Under the pieces are notes generated by a model that saw nothing but the letters and a program-made list of their open reading frames with translations, searched no databases and had not been told where the DNA came from. A program made the translations under genes and the position numbers. 64,000 nt of DNA from an uncultured beta proteobacterium (GTDB lineage Bacteria; Pseudomonadota; Gammaproteobacteria; Burkholderiales; SG8-41), in contig CAISYC010000067.1 of assembly GCA_903889565.1 (NCBI GenBank), forward strand, positions 1 to 64,000. Reading direction: 5' to 3'. This document shows, piece by piece, positions 41,765 to 50,409 of this stretch. Position 1 is the first letter of the stretch. Every line of letters starts with the position of its first letter.

Positions 41765-42541
41765 GTGGCAACCGTCCAACAACTGATGAATCTCGAAGGC
41801 CGCGTCGGCGTCGTTACTGGCGGCGCGACCGGGCTGGGCCTGCAAATGGCCACCGCGCTGGCGGAAGCCGGCGCCAATGTCGTGATCTGCTCGCGCAAAC
41901 TCGATAATTGCGAAGAGGCGGCGCACGGCATCGAGAAGCTCGGCGTCAAGGCGCTGGCCTACGGCTGCGATGTGACCAAGCCCGATCAGGTCGAGACGCT
42001 GAAAGAAGCGACCATGCAGAAATTCGGCCGCGTCGATGCGCTGATCAACAACGCCGGCCGCGCGTGGGTGGCGCCGGTCGAGGAAATGCCGCTGGAACGC
42101 TGGCAGCAGGTGCTTGATCTCAACATCACCGCGCCGTTTTTGTGTGCACAGGCCTTCGGCCGCGAGATGATCAAGGTCAAACGCGGCAAGATCATCAATA
42201 TCGCTTCGATCGCCGGCCTCGTTGGCCGCAATCCGAAAAACTACAACTCGATTGCCTACGGCACCAGCAAGGGCGCGCTGGTTAATTTCACGCGCGATCT
42301 GGCGGTGAAGTGGGCGCAGCACAACATTCAAGTCAATGCGATTTGCCCGGGCTTTTTCGTCACGCCGATCAACGTCAAAATGTTCGACAAGGTCAGCGAT
42401 CAGATCGTCGGCGAAATCCCGCTCGGCCGCACCGGCGGCGAGGACGATTTGAAGGGCCTCGTCGTGGTGCTGGCGTCGGACGCGTCGAACTTCATGACCG
42501 GCACGGTGATTCCGGTCGATGGCGGCACCACCGCCTGGTAA
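41765..42541 (+). CDS. Short-chain dehydrogenase/reductase (SDR)
   Basis: A 258-residue SDR with TGGATGLG (18-25), NNAG, Ser148, and Tyr165-x3-Lys169 (YGTSK). Start is GTG 41765 with AAAGGGA upstream. The C-terminus (TVIPVDGGTTAW) is typical. It follows the acyl-CoA dehydrogenase after a repeat and could oxidise a 3-hydroxyacyl-CoA or gluconate-like substrate. The pathway link is inferred from neighbours only. Confidence 0.85.
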   Translation: MATVQQLMNLEGRVGVVTGGATGLGLQMATALAEAGANVVICSRKLDNCEEAAHGIEKLGVKALAYGCDVTKPDQVETLKEATMQKFGRVDALINNAGRAWVAPVEEMPLERWQQVLDLNITAPFLCAQAFGREMIKVKRGKIINIASIAGLVGRNPKNYNSIAYGTSKGALVNFTRDLAVKWAQHNIQVNAICPGFFVTPINVKMFDKVSDQIVGEIPLGRTGGEDDLKGLVVVLASDASNFMTGTVIPVDGGTTAW

Positions 42542-42550
42542 AGCGGGGAA

Positions 42551-43108
42551 TTACTTCGCGCGGTTCTTGCCCTGCTGCCAGCTGACGTCGGCGCGGCCGC
42601 TGTGACGGTTGAGCACGCGTGCCAGCACGAACAGCAGGTCAGACAGGCGGTTGAGGTATTGCAGCATCGGCGGCGTCACGTTCGCGACGCCGGCGAGCGT
42701 CACCAGCGCGCGTTCGGCGCGGCGGCAGGCGGTGCGCGCGACATGCGCCGTCGCCGCAGCGCGGGTGCCGCCGGGCAGGATGAATTCCTTCAGCGGCGGC
42801 AACTGCGCGTTGAAAGTCTCGATCGCCGCGTCCAGACGCAGGCAATGCGCTTGGCTCATGATCGCGTGTCCGGGAATGCTCAGTTCGCCGCCGAGATCGA
42901 ACAGATCGTGCTGCACGCCGTCGAGGCAATCGCGTACATTCTCCGGCAGGTCTTCAGCCAGCAGCAGGCCGATGACGCTGTTGAGTTCGTCGACTGCGCC
43001 CATCGTTTCGATGCGCGGATCGGATTTGGTCAGCCGCGTGCCGTCGGCGAGCCCGGTGCTGCCGTCGTCGCCGGTGCGGGTGACGATTTTTGTCAATCGA
43101 TTGGCCAT
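42551..43108 (-). CDS. Cob(I)alamin adenosyltransferase, PduO/MMAB type
   Basis: A 185-residue trimeric adenosyltransferase that makes adenosylcobalamin from ATP and cob(I)alamin. The N-terminal TRTGDDGSTGL (ATP site) and helical core with AHVARTACRRAER (conserved Arg residues) are clear. It is convergent with the SDR gene (9 bp apart). No other cobalamin genes are in the window, so it may serve corrin salvage for a B12-dependent enzyme elsewhere, such as methylmalonyl-CoA mutase. Confidence 0.9.
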   Translation of the reverse strand: MANRLTKIVTRTGDDGSTGLADGTRLTKSDPRIETMGAVDELNSVIGLLLAEDLPENVRDCLDGVQHDLFDLGGELSIPGHAIMSQAHCLRLDAAIETFNAQLPPLKEFILPGGTRAAATAHVARTACRRAERALVTLAGVANVTPPMLQYLNRLSDLLFVLARVLNRHSGRADVSWQQGKNRAK

Positions 43109-43207
43109 GCCGGATTATACGGTGCACGCCCGCCGACTGCGCCAACCGTCAACTGACGCTAGAATAGCGCCACTCCCGCGTCGCGATTGCGCGGCGTTGC
43201 GGCATTC

Positions 43208-44140
43208 ATGAACAGATCAACCCCCATCACCGTTGTTTGCTGTTTCACTTCTGCGGCTTTGCTGCTGCTGTCGATGCCGGCCTTGGCGGCGGCGGTCGAG
43301 CCGGCAGCGTGGTGGTATTGGCCGCTGATGCTGTTTTTCGCGGCCTTCGTGCTCGGCGTGGTCGCGGTACCCTCGGGTGTCGGCGGCGGCGTGTTGTTCG
43401 TGCCGATGGTGGGCGCGTTCTTTCCGTTTCATCTCGATTTCGTGCGCGCAACCGGGCTGCTGGTGGCGATGGCGGGTGCTCTCGCGGCGGGGCCGCAGCT
43501 TTTGCGCGCGGGTTACGCCGATCTGCGTCTCGCACTGCCGCCCGCGCTGATTGCGTCGATCACGGCGGTGGCCGGCGCACTCGCCGGCTTTTCGCTGCCG
43601 CCCAAACTGGTCGAAATTGGCCTCGGCGTGACGATCCTCGCGATTGCCGCGCTGATGGCGTTGTCCAAACGCGCCGAAGTGCCCGAGGTCGCGCAAGCCG
43701 ACCGCTGGGCGCTCGCGCTCGGGCTTGGCGGCACCTTCGTCGATGCGGTCAACGGCCGGCGCATCGACTGGCGCGTGCACCGCACCGTGCCGGGTCTGGC
43801 GCTGTTTGCGGTGATCGGCTTTCTCGCCGGCATGTTCGGTCTCGGTGCCGGCTGGGCCAATGTGCCGGTGCTCAATCTGCTGATGGGCTTGCCGCTGAAG
43901 GTTGCACTGGGCACCAGCGGTTTCATCATTTCGGTCTCGTCATCGGCGGCATGGGTTTATCTGCACGAGGGCGCGATGATTCCGCTGATCGTCGCGCCGG
44001 CAGTGATCGGCATGATGCTGGGCGCATTGCTCGGCGCGCGTCTTTTGAGCGTGCTGCCGGCGAGCACGCTGCGCACGCTGGTGATTGTGATGCTGTTCAT
44101 CGCCGGCGGGCGCATGCTGTTGAAGGGCATTGCGGACTGA
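43208..44140 (+). CDS. TauE/SafE family membrane permease
   Basis: A 310-residue membrane protein with about eight hydrophobic segments and the family features GVVAVPSGVGGGVLFVP (N-terminal repeat) and FLAGMFGLGAGWANVPVL (C-terminal repeat). TauE/SafE proteins export sulfite or organosulfonates. The start is ATG 43208; a TTG 21 bp upstream is less likely. It is followed 9 bp later by a DUF1634 gene, a common pairing. Confidence 0.85.
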   Translation: MNRSTPITVVCCFTSAALLLLSMPALAAAVEPAAWWYWPLMLFFAAFVLGVVAVPSGVGGGVLFVPMVGAFFPFHLDFVRATGLLVAMAGALAAGPQLLRAGYADLRLALPPALIASITAVAGALAGFSLPPKLVEIGLGVTILAIAALMALSKRAEVPEVAQADRWALALGLGGTFVDAVNGRRIDWRVHRTVPGLALFAVIGFLAGMFGLGAGWANVPVLNLLMGLPLKVALGTSGFIISVSSSAAWVYLHEGAMIPLIVAPAVIGMMLGALLGARLLSVLPASTLRTLVIVMLFIAGGRMLLKGIAD

Positions 44141-44149
44141 GGACATGCG

Positions 44150-44563
44150 ATGACGAATGAAAACCCGGTGCGTATTTCCGACGAGCAGCTCGTGTTTGCG
44201 CGCCTGCTCGAAATTGCGATTCGCGTTGCCTTTATCCTGCTGCTTGCCGGTTTGGCCGCTTATCTGTCCGGGGCGTTGACGCTGGCGGTGCCGCTCGCCC
44301 AACTGCCCGCGCTGTGGGGTTTGTCTGCCGCCGATTTTGTCGCCCGCACCGGCGGTCATCGCGGCTGGGGTTTTCTGGATCTGGGCGCCGGTGAAATTGC
44401 AATTCTTGGCGGGATCGCGTATCTGCTGTCGGTTTCGACGCTTTGCATGTGCATTCTGCCGCCGATATATGCGCGGCGCCGCGACTGGTGGTTCGTCGCC
44501 ATCACGGTGCTCGAAATCGGCGTGCTGGTCATCGCCGCCTCGGGCGTGATCGCGCCGCGTTGA
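44150..44563 (+). CDS. DUF1634 domain membrane protein
   Basis: A 137-residue protein with three hydrophobic segments. It has the DUF1634 pattern VAFILLLAGLAAYLSG, DLGAGEIAILGGIAYL and WWFVAITVLEIGVL. Genes of this family usually follow a TauE/SafE permease, as here, and are thought to act with it. Function is not defined. Confidence 0.8.
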   Translation: MTNENPVRISDEQLVFARLLEIAIRVAFILLLAGLAAYLSGALTLAVPLAQLPALWGLSAADFVARTGGHRGWGFLDLGAGEIAILGGIAYLLSVSTLCMCILPPIYARRRDWWFVAITVLEIGVLVIAASGVIAPR

Positions 44564-44589
44564 GCGCGGGAAGGATTTTCAAATTGCGC

Positions 44590-44595
44590 TATAAT
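44590..44595 (+). promoter_or_regulatory. Perfect -10 hexamer before cytochrome c genes
   Basis: TATAAT, 39 bp upstream of the first cytochrome start. No good -35 at 16-18 bp, so it may use an activator or an extended -10. Confidence 0.45.
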
Positions 44596-44633
44596 TCCAG
44601 CTGTTTTTTCGACCCCCCCGGAAAGAGCGCGAA

Positions 44634-44975
44634 ATGAAACGAATTCTGTTGAGCGGTTTTGCTGCTGCCGTGATGCTGGCTGCCGGCGTTAGTGCCCATG
44701 CCGACGGCGATGCGGCGGCAGGCAAAAAGAAGACCACGATGTGTCAGGGATGCCACGGCATTCCCGATTACAAGACGGCATTTCCGTCGGTCTATCGCGT
44801 GCCGAAGCTCGGCGGCCAGCATGCCGGCTATATCGTCAAGGCGCTGCAGGGCTACAAGTCCGGCGAGCGCAGCCATCCGACCATGCGCGCCATTGCCGCG
44901 GACCTCAGCGATCAGGATATGGCCGATCTCGCCGCGTATTACTCGGCGGACAACCTGAAAACCGCGGGCAAATAG
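44634..44975 (+). CDS. Periplasmic c-type cytochrome
   Basis: A 113-residue cytochrome c with a signal peptide ending near SAHAD. It has one haem motif C37-QGCH and a later Met (HPTMRAIAA) that can be the sixth ligand. The length fits a single-haem class I cytochrome of about 85 mature residues. TATAAT lies at 44590-44595. The stop is one base before a second, related cytochrome gene, so both are made together. Confidence 0.88.
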   Translation: MKRILLSGFAAAVMLAAGVSAHADGDAAAGKKKTTMCQGCHGIPDYKTAFPSVYRVPKLGGQHAGYIVKALQGYKSGERSHPTMRAIAADLSDQDMADLAAYYSADNLKTAGK

Positions 44976-44976
44976 G

Positions 44977-45306
44977 ATGATGACGATGAACAGGATTATT
45001 TTGATTGCAGCGTTATTTCTCTTCGGCGCCGTTGCACAGGCGGCGGATCCGGCTGCGGGCAAGGAAAAATCGAAAGTCTGCGCGGCCTGTCACGGCGAAG
45101 GCGGCGCCGGACTTGAGGCGATGCAGGATTTCCCCCGGCTTGCCGGCCAGTACAACGATTACATCATCCGTGCGCTGAAGGATTACCAGGCGGGCAATCG
45201 CAAGAACCCGATCATGAGTGTGCAGGCCAAAACCCTCAGCGCGAACGACATCCTCGATCTGGCGGCGTATTTTTCGAGCCAGCAGGCGCTGGTCGGGAAA
45301 AAATAG
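44977..45306 (+). CDS. Periplasmic c-type cytochrome
   Basis: A 109-residue cytochrome c with a signal peptide (VAQAAD) and one haem motif C35-AACH39. FPRLAGQY and NPIMSVQAKTL support Met ligation. It resembles its upstream neighbour in layout (LGGQH/LAGQY then ALQGYKSGER/ALKDYQAGNR), so the pair arose by duplication and resembles the two halves of a cytochrome c4. Start ATG 44977 or 44986. A terminator follows. Confidence 0.88.
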   Translation: MMTMNRIILIAALFLFGAVAQAADPAAGKEKSKVCAACHGEGGAGLEAMQDFPRLAGQYNDYIIRALKDYQAGNRKNPIMSVQAKTLSANDILDLAAYFSSQQALVGKK

Positions 45307-45326
45307 CTCGCGCTGCAGCGGGTGCC

Positions 45327-45360
45327 GAGAAAAGCCGGACGTTCAGTCCGGCTTTTTTTT
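45327..45360 (+). terminator. Rho-independent terminator
   Basis: GCCGGAC (45334-45340), loop GTTCA, GTCCGGC (45346-45352), then eight T. The flanking A-run on the left pairs with the T-run, so it can act in both directions. The nth stop codon (TGA on the minus strand) lies inside the loop. Confidence 0.9.
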
Positions 45361-46011
45361 GTCCGGCATGTTTGCCGCGCCCCGGGTTTTGCCGCGGAAT
45401 TCGCAGAGATTCGCAATCGGACAGGCCGGGCACTCGGGTTTGCGTGCCTTGCAGATATAGCGGCCGTGCAGGATGAGCCAGTGATGCGCGTGCAGTTTGA
45501 ATTCGTCGGGTACGAACTTCAGCAGCTTTTGCTCCACTGCCAGCACGTCGCGGCCCGGCGCGATGCCGGTGCGGTTGGATACGCGAAAAATGTGGGTGTC
45601 GACAGCGATGGTCGGTTGGGCGAAGGCGATGTTGAGCACGACGTTGGCAGTCTTGCGGCCCACGCCGGGTAGTTGCTCCAGTGCTTCACGCGTTTGCGGC
45701 ACGTGGCCTTCATGGTGTTCCAGCAGCCGTGCACAGGTGGCGATGATGTTTTTCGCCTTCGTGCGGTAGAGCCCGATGCGCTTGATATAAGTTTCGAGTC
45801 CGGCCACGCCCAGCGCCAGGATTTGCCGCGGCGTATTCGCGACCTTGTAGAGTTCGCGCGTCGCCAGATTGACGCTTTTGTCGGTGGCCTGCGCGGACAG
45901 GATGACCGCAACCAGCAGTTCGAATGCCGATGCGTATTCGAGTTCGCTCCTCGGCGTCGCGCTGGCGGCGCGCAGCCGCTTGAAAATTTCAGTGCGTTTC
46001 GCGGTATTCAT
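45343..46011 (-). CDS. nth: Endonuclease III (DNA glycosylase/AP lyase)
   Basis: A 222-residue base-excision enzyme that removes oxidised pyrimidines. The helix-hairpin-helix LPGVGRKTANV holds catalytic Lys120, Asp138 lies in VDTHIFRVSNR, and the 4Fe-4S cluster cysteines are C187-x6-C194-x2-C197-x5-C203. All positions match the classical enzyme. Start ATG 46011 is chosen; the frame extends 5' without homology. The gene ends within a terminator loop shared with the convergent cytochrome operon. Confidence 0.95.
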   Translation of the reverse strand: MNTAKRTEIFKRLRAASATPRSELEYASAFELLVAVILSAQATDKSVNLATRELYKVANTPRQILALGVAGLETYIKRIGLYRTKAKNIIATCARLLEHHEGHVPQTREALEQLPGVGRKTANVVLNIAFAQPTIAVDTHIFRVSNRTGIAPGRDVLAVEQKLLKFVPDEFKLHAHHWLILHGRYICKARKPECPACPIANLCEFRGKTRGAANMPDKKKPD

Positions 46012-46267
46012 CGCGGATTCGCGGCGATTATGACGACGGCGTGACGCGGCTGACGAATAAATGCATGCTACCGCCCAAATCTCCACGCGGCACCGGCAAC
46101 GCGGCGCGCACTAATTCACGAATCATCGTGGTGCTTCGCATTTGCATAATTTAACCTGATGAATTGTAATGAATTAAATTGGCCGGCCGGAATGGCATGC
46201 AATTTGCAATTATCCGCTTGGGAAAACCTGTGGAACGTGCATTATGCCCGCAGGTGGTGGAGGATTG
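46012..46267. other. AT-rich divergent intergenic region
   Basis: 256 bp between nth and the diguanylate cyclase gene. It is AT-rich at 46135-46190 and likely holds promoters for both. I see no RNA gene, and cannot pick a clear -35/-10 pair. Confidence 0.4.
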
Positions 46268-47137
46268 ATGAGACGCGACAGTAACCGAACCAAGCAAATC
46301 GGTTCGTATATTTTGAATCAGGACCGTCACCGCTGGCTGACGCTCGGCGTGCTGACCCTGCTGCTGGTGGCGGCGGTCGACTATGCGTTCGCGTTCAAGC
46401 TGCAACTGACGATATTGTATGCGTTGCCGATTCTCATGCTGACATGGGCGTCGGGGCGTCTGCTCGGCGCGGTGCTGTCGGTGGTGGTGTGCAGCACCTG
46501 GGCGCTGATCGATATCGCCGCAGGTCGTTATCTGGATCAGCCGAAAATGCTCTACTGGGAGTGGGGCGTCACGCTGCTCGGTTTTCTGCTGCTGGTGCTC
46601 GGCCTCACCGCGTTGCGCAGAATGGTCGAAGAGGCGCACTTTCAATCGCGCAAGGATACGCTAACCGGGCTCGTCAACAAGGGGGGGTTCTACCAGGTTG
46701 TCGGCACCGAAATGGAAGTCTGCCGGCGTTATCACCGCACGCTGTCGATCGCCTATATCGACTGCGACAACTTCAAGTCGGTCAACGACCGGTACGGCCA
46801 TCATGTCGGCGATGAACTGTTGCGGGTGATCTCGAAAACCATGCAGCGCAAACTGCGCTCGTCGGATCTGCCGGGGCGTCTCGGCGGCGACGAGTTCGCC
46901 GTCATGCTGCCGGAAACCAGCGCCGAGGCCTGCCGCATGGTGGTCGAAATGCTGCAGCAGCGGCTGCTGCAGGAAATGGCCGAACATCAATGGCCGGTCA
47001 CTTTCAGCATCGGCATCGCGACGTTCACGCGCATGCCGCAGTCGATCGAGGACATGATCCGTCAGGCCGACAAGCTGATGTACGCGGTGAAGAACACCAG
47101 TAAGGGAGCGATCAAGCAGGAGGTTTTTGCCGGCTGA
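46268..47137 (+). CDS. Membrane-bound diguanylate cyclase
   Basis: A 289-residue GGDEF enzyme making cyclic di-GMP from GTP. About residues 23-120 form three or four membrane helices. The catalytic domain follows, with RYGHHVGDELL and the signature GGDEF at 206-210. An inhibitory I-site RxxD (RSSD 197-200) lies five residues before it, so product inhibition is expected. ATG 46268 has GGAGG upstream and is preferred over the TTG/ATG 24 bp earlier. No sensor domain beyond the membrane helices is seen. Confidence 0.9.
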   Translation: MRRDSNRTKQIGSYILNQDRHRWLTLGVLTLLLVAAVDYAFAFKLQLTILYALPILMLTWASGRLLGAVLSVVVCSTWALIDIAAGRYLDQPKMLYWEWGVTLLGFLLLVLGLTALRRMVEEAHFQSRKDTLTGLVNKGGFYQVVGTEMEVCRRYHRTLSIAYIDCDNFKSVNDRYGHHVGDELLRVISKTMQRKLRSSDLPGRLGGDEFAVMLPETSAEACRMVVEMLQQRLLQEMAEHQWPVTFSIGIATFTRMPQSIEDMIRQADKLMYAVKNTSKGAIKQEVFAG

Positions 47138-47145
47138 GCGGTGCT

Positions 47146-47739
47146 TCAGCGCGAGTCGCGTTTTTGTGTCAGCCGCGCACGCGCGCGTTCGATCGCCTGT
47201 TCGACTGCGCGGCGTTTGCGCGCTGACGCAGTCGTCGCCGCCAGTTTTGCTGCTGCCGTTTCGCGTAATTTCGCCAGCCGCTGCTCGCGCGCAGCAAAAC
47301 GCGCACGCGCCATTGGCGCAGATGGCGCGTGGTCGGCGGGAATCATGCGGATACAATCGACCGGGCATGGCGGCAGACAGAGTTCGCAGCCCGTGCAGGC
47401 TTCCGCGATCACGGTGTGCATCAGTTTGGCGGCGCCGACGATCGCATCGACCGGGCAGGCCTCGATACATAACCGGCAGCCGATGCAGGCGGCTTCGTCG
47501 ATCAGCGCCAGCGCCGGTGCCTTGGTTACGCCGAAGCGCGGATCGACCGCCTGGAAAGCGGCACCGAGCGCAGTCGCCAGCGCGCGTGCAGTCTCGTCGC
47601 CGCCCGGCGGGCATTGATTCGCAGCGGCCGCGCCGTCGGCCATCGCCTCGGCATACGGGCGGCATCCGCTGTATCCGCATTGGCGGCACTGCGTCTGCGG
47701 TAGCAGTGCATCGAGTTTTTCGATCAGTTCGGGGTTCAT
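47146..47739 (-). CDS. rnfB: RnfB/RsxB-like ferredoxin
   Basis: A 197-residue electron-transfer protein. It has the RnfB N-terminal cluster motif CRQCGYSGC, then two 4Fe-4S ferredoxin motifs ([12 protein letters not shown] and [12 protein letters not shown]). The last 60 residues are a basic helical tail ([14 protein letters not shown]). The usual N-terminal membrane helix is missing and no other rnf genes are near, so it is probably an orphan soluble form. It lies convergent with the diguanylate cyclase and one gene away from nth. Confidence 0.85.
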   Translation of the reverse strand: MNPELIEKLDALLPQTQCRQCGYSGCRPYAEAMADGAAAANQCPPGGDETARALATALGAAFQAVDPRFGVTKAPALALIDEAACIGCRLCIEACPVDAIVGAAKLMHTVIAEACTGCELCLPPCPVDCIRMIPADHAPSAPMARARFAAREQRLAKLRETAAAKLAATTASARKRRAVEQAIERARARLTQKRDSR

Positions 47740-47853
47740 CTTTCACATCGTGGCGGCCGGCAGCTGGCGCGATTCTAGCAGCGCCCCGGTTTGACCGGCG
47801 GCAGGTCGCATGATAGAACCCGCGCTTAGCGTTGTTTTTGGAGACACCCCGGC

Positions 47854-48903
47854 GTGGACATCAGAATCGAGCATTTAACGCGCATCGCCGCGGTGACGTT
47901 GTTGACGGTCGGCTGCCTGCTGGTGCTGCAACCCTTCGTCACCGCGCTGCTGTGCGCGGCCATCGTGTGTTTTTCGACCTGGCCCTGTTATGACTGGCTG
48001 CTGCGCCGGATGAAGGGTCGCAGCACGCTTGCCGCACTGGTGATGACGCTGATTCTGATCCTGTTCATGGTGTTGCCGGTCGCGCTGCTCGCGCTGACGC
48101 TTGCCGATACCGCGACGCCGGCGATTGACTGGCTGCGTGAGACGCTTGCCAATGGACTGCCGCAACCGCCGGATTGGGTCAAGGCATTGCCGGTGGTCGG
48201 CGACGGCCTCGATGCGGGCTGGCGCGAAATGGCCGTGAGCAAGGTGAAACTCGCCGAAGCGATGAAAAGGATCGCGCCGCCCCTGCAGCAGGGGCTGATC
48301 AAATCTGGGCTGGTGCTTGGCGAGGGCGTGATTCAACTCAGTCTCGCCGCTTTCATCGCTTTTTTTCTCTACCGCGACGGTGCCACGCTGGTGGCGGCGG
48401 CGCGCGCAGCGATGCGCCGGCTCGCCGGCGAACTCGCGCCCGACTTGCTGGTCACGGTCGGCGGCACGGTGCAAGGTGTCGTTTACGGACTGGTCGGCAC
48501 CGCCATCGCGCAGGGCGTCGTTTCCGTAATCGGCTTTCTGATCGCCGGCGTGCCGGGTGCGTTGCTGCTGGGCTTTCTGACCTTTCTGTTGTCGATGGTG
48601 CCGATCGGTCCGCCGCTGATCTGGGGCGGCGCGGCGGCGTGGCTCGCCTACGAGGGCCAAACCGGGTGGGCGGTGTTCATGGTCGTCTATGGTCTGGTCG
48701 TCATCAGCGGCATCGACAACGTGATCAAGCCGCTGTTGATCAGCCGCGGCAGCAGCCTGCCGTTCGCGCTGGTATTTCTCGGCGTGATGGGCGGCGTGGT
48801 GGCTTTCGGCTTCGTCGGCATCTTCATCGGTCCGACGCTGCTGGCGGTCGGCCTGACCGTGCTCGACCAGTGGCTGAAGCCCTATGTGGAGCAGCCGGGC
48901 TGA
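47854..48903 (+). CDS. AI-2E family transporter
   Basis: A 349-residue membrane protein with about eight hydrophobic segments and the family features LLLGFLTFLLSMVPIGPPLIW and VISGIDNVIKPLLISRGSSLPF. Members are called AI-2E exporters or perforin-like proteins. The substrate is uncertain. It starts at GTG 47854, the only start in frame with a reasonable position. It is convergent with bpt. Confidence 0.85.
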   Translation: MDIRIEHLTRIAAVTLLTVGCLLVLQPFVTALLCAAIVCFSTWPCYDWLLRRMKGRSTLAALVMTLILILFMVLPVALLALTLADTATPAIDWLRETLANGLPQPPDWVKALPVVGDGLDAGWREMAVSKVKLAEAMKRIAPPLQQGLIKSGLVLGEGVIQLSLAAFIAFFLYRDGATLVAAARAAMRRLAGELAPDLLVTVGGTVQGVVYGLVGTAIAQGVVSVIGFLIAGVPGALLLGFLTFLLSMVPIGPPLIWGGAAAWLAYEGQTGWAVFMVVYGLVVISGIDNVIKPLLISRGSSLPFALVFLGVMGGVVAFGFVGIFIGPTLLAVGLTVLDQWLKPYVEQPG

Positions 48904-48915
48904 CGCTTTGCGCGC

Positions 48916-49647
48916 CTAGCCGTTCGGCGGCAGCGGCTGCCAGCGGTTGTTGACCAATCCCTCGATCGGCCGGAAATTCGTCTTGTAGGCCATCTTGCGG
49001 CTTTGCCCGATCCAGTAGCCGAGATACAGATAGGCGAGGCCGCGCGCGCGGCAGCGTTCGATCTGCCACAGAATGTTGTAGGTGCCGAAACTGGCGGCGG
49101 CGTTGTCCGGATCGAAAAAGGTGTAGACCGACGACAGGCCGTCCGGCAGTTCATCGACGATGCTGACCATGCGCAGCACGCCGGCCTCGCGAAACTCGAT
49201 CAGGCGCGTCTCGACATTGCTTTGCAGCAGGAAGTGGCGGTATTGCTCGCGGCTGTCCTGGTCCATGCCGCCGCCAGCGTGACGCGCGGCCTGGTAACGC
49301 AGGTAGAGCGCATAGTGTTCGGCGCTGTATTTGAGATCGAGGATCTGCGTTGTCAGCGCATTGTGCTTTTTCCAGATCCGGCGCTGGGTGCGGTTGGCGG
49401 CGAATTCGGGGGCGACGATGCGCACCGGCACGCAGGCGCGGCAGTGATCGCAATAGGGGCGGTAGGTGAAGGCGCCGCTGCGGCGGAAGCCCGCCTGCAC
49501 CAGTTCGCCGTAGACCGGTCCGTCGATCAGATGGCTGGGCGTGGCGACCTGTGAACGCGCCATCCGTTCCGGCAGATAGCTGCAGGGGTAGGGAGCGGTC
49601 GCATAGAACTGCAGTACCGACAGAAAGTTGTCGTTAAGCGATGTCAT
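48916..49647 (-). CDS. bpt: Aspartate/glutamate leucyltransferase Bpt
   Basis: A 243-residue aminoacyl-tRNA protein transferase of the bacterial ATE1-like type. It adds Leu to N-terminal Asp or Glu, marking proteins for ClpAP. Motifs [35 protein letters not shown] and [18 protein letters not shown] are typical. It overlaps aat by 4 bp (ATGA), so both transferases are made together. Confidence 0.92.
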   Translation of the reverse strand: MTSLNDNFLSVLQFYATAPYPCSYLPERMARSQVATPSHLIDGPVYGELVQAGFRRSGAFTYRPYCDHCRACVPVRIVAPEFAANRTQRRIWKKHNALTTQILDLKYSAEHYALYLRYQAARHAGGGMDQDSREQYRHFLLQSNVETRLIEFREAGVLRMVSIVDELPDGLSSVYTFFDPDNAAASFGTYNILWQIERCRARGLAYLYLGYWIGQSRKMAYKTNFRPIEGLVNNRWQPLPPNG

Positions 49648-50348
49648 TGTTCCGCATCAGCATCGTCGTAGAGTATCCAGGGTCCGGGCTTCTGCGGGTA
49701 GTTTACCAATTCGGCGAGTTTTCGCATAAATGCCGGCCGCGGCATTTCCCGCGCGCCCATCGTGGCGAGGTGCGCGGTGTGCATCTGGCAGTCGATCAGG
49801 CCGAAATGATGGCGTGCGAGGTGGCGCGCGAGTTCGACCAGGGCGATCTTGGAAGCGTCGCGCGCGCGCGAAAACATCGACTCGCCGTAGAACATGCGGC
49901 CCAGCGCGACGCCGTACAGCCCGCCGGCAAGCTCGCCGTCGCGCCACACTTCGATCGAATGCGCGATGCCGCGGGCGTGCAGGGCGCAGTATGCATCGAT
50001 CATATCGCCGGTGATCCAGGTGCCGTCCTGGCCGTCGCGCGGCTCGGCGCAGGCCTGCATGACCCTGCGGAATGCGCTGTCGGCGCGCGCCGAAAAGCCG
50101 CCGTTGCGCATGACCTTGGCGAGCGAACGCGTGACGCGGACCTCGGCGGGAGCAAGCACCATGCGCGGATCAGGGTTCCACCACAGGATCGGCTGGCCGT
50201 CGCTGAACCACGGAAAGATGCCATGACGGTAGGCGTCGATCAGCCGTTGCGGCGAGAGGTCGGCGCCGGCGGCGAGCAGGCCATTGGGGTCGGTCAGCGC
50301 CGATTCCGCGGGCGGAAACGGTTCGTCGGGTTGCAGCCAGCGAATCAT
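49644..50348 (-). CDS. aat: Leucyl/phenylalanyl-tRNA protein transferase Aat
   Basis: A 234-residue enzyme that transfers Leu or Phe to N-terminal Lys or Arg of proteins for degradation. It has [35 protein letters not shown] in its substrate loop, and [19 protein letters not shown]. The start is ATG 50348 or 50357, three codons apart, with weak ribosome sites. It is coupled to bpt. The N-degron adaptor clpS is not in the window. Confidence 0.92.
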   Translation of the reverse strand: MIRWLQPDEPFPPAESALTDPNGLLAAGADLSPQRLIDAYRHGIFPWFSDGQPILWWNPDPRMVLAPAEVRVTRSLAKVMRNGGFSARADSAFRRVMQACAEPRDGQDGTWITGDMIDAYCALHARGIAHSIEVWRDGELAGGLYGVALGRMFYGESMFSRARDASKIALVELARHLARHHFGLIDCQMHTAHLATMGAREMPRPAFMRKLAELVNYPQKPGPWILYDDADAEQ

Positions 50349-50409
50349 GCCGCCCATTCTACGTGCGGCGCCATCCGCGCGCGCGGGCGCCTCGCGGCAG
50401 CTAGGGCGG

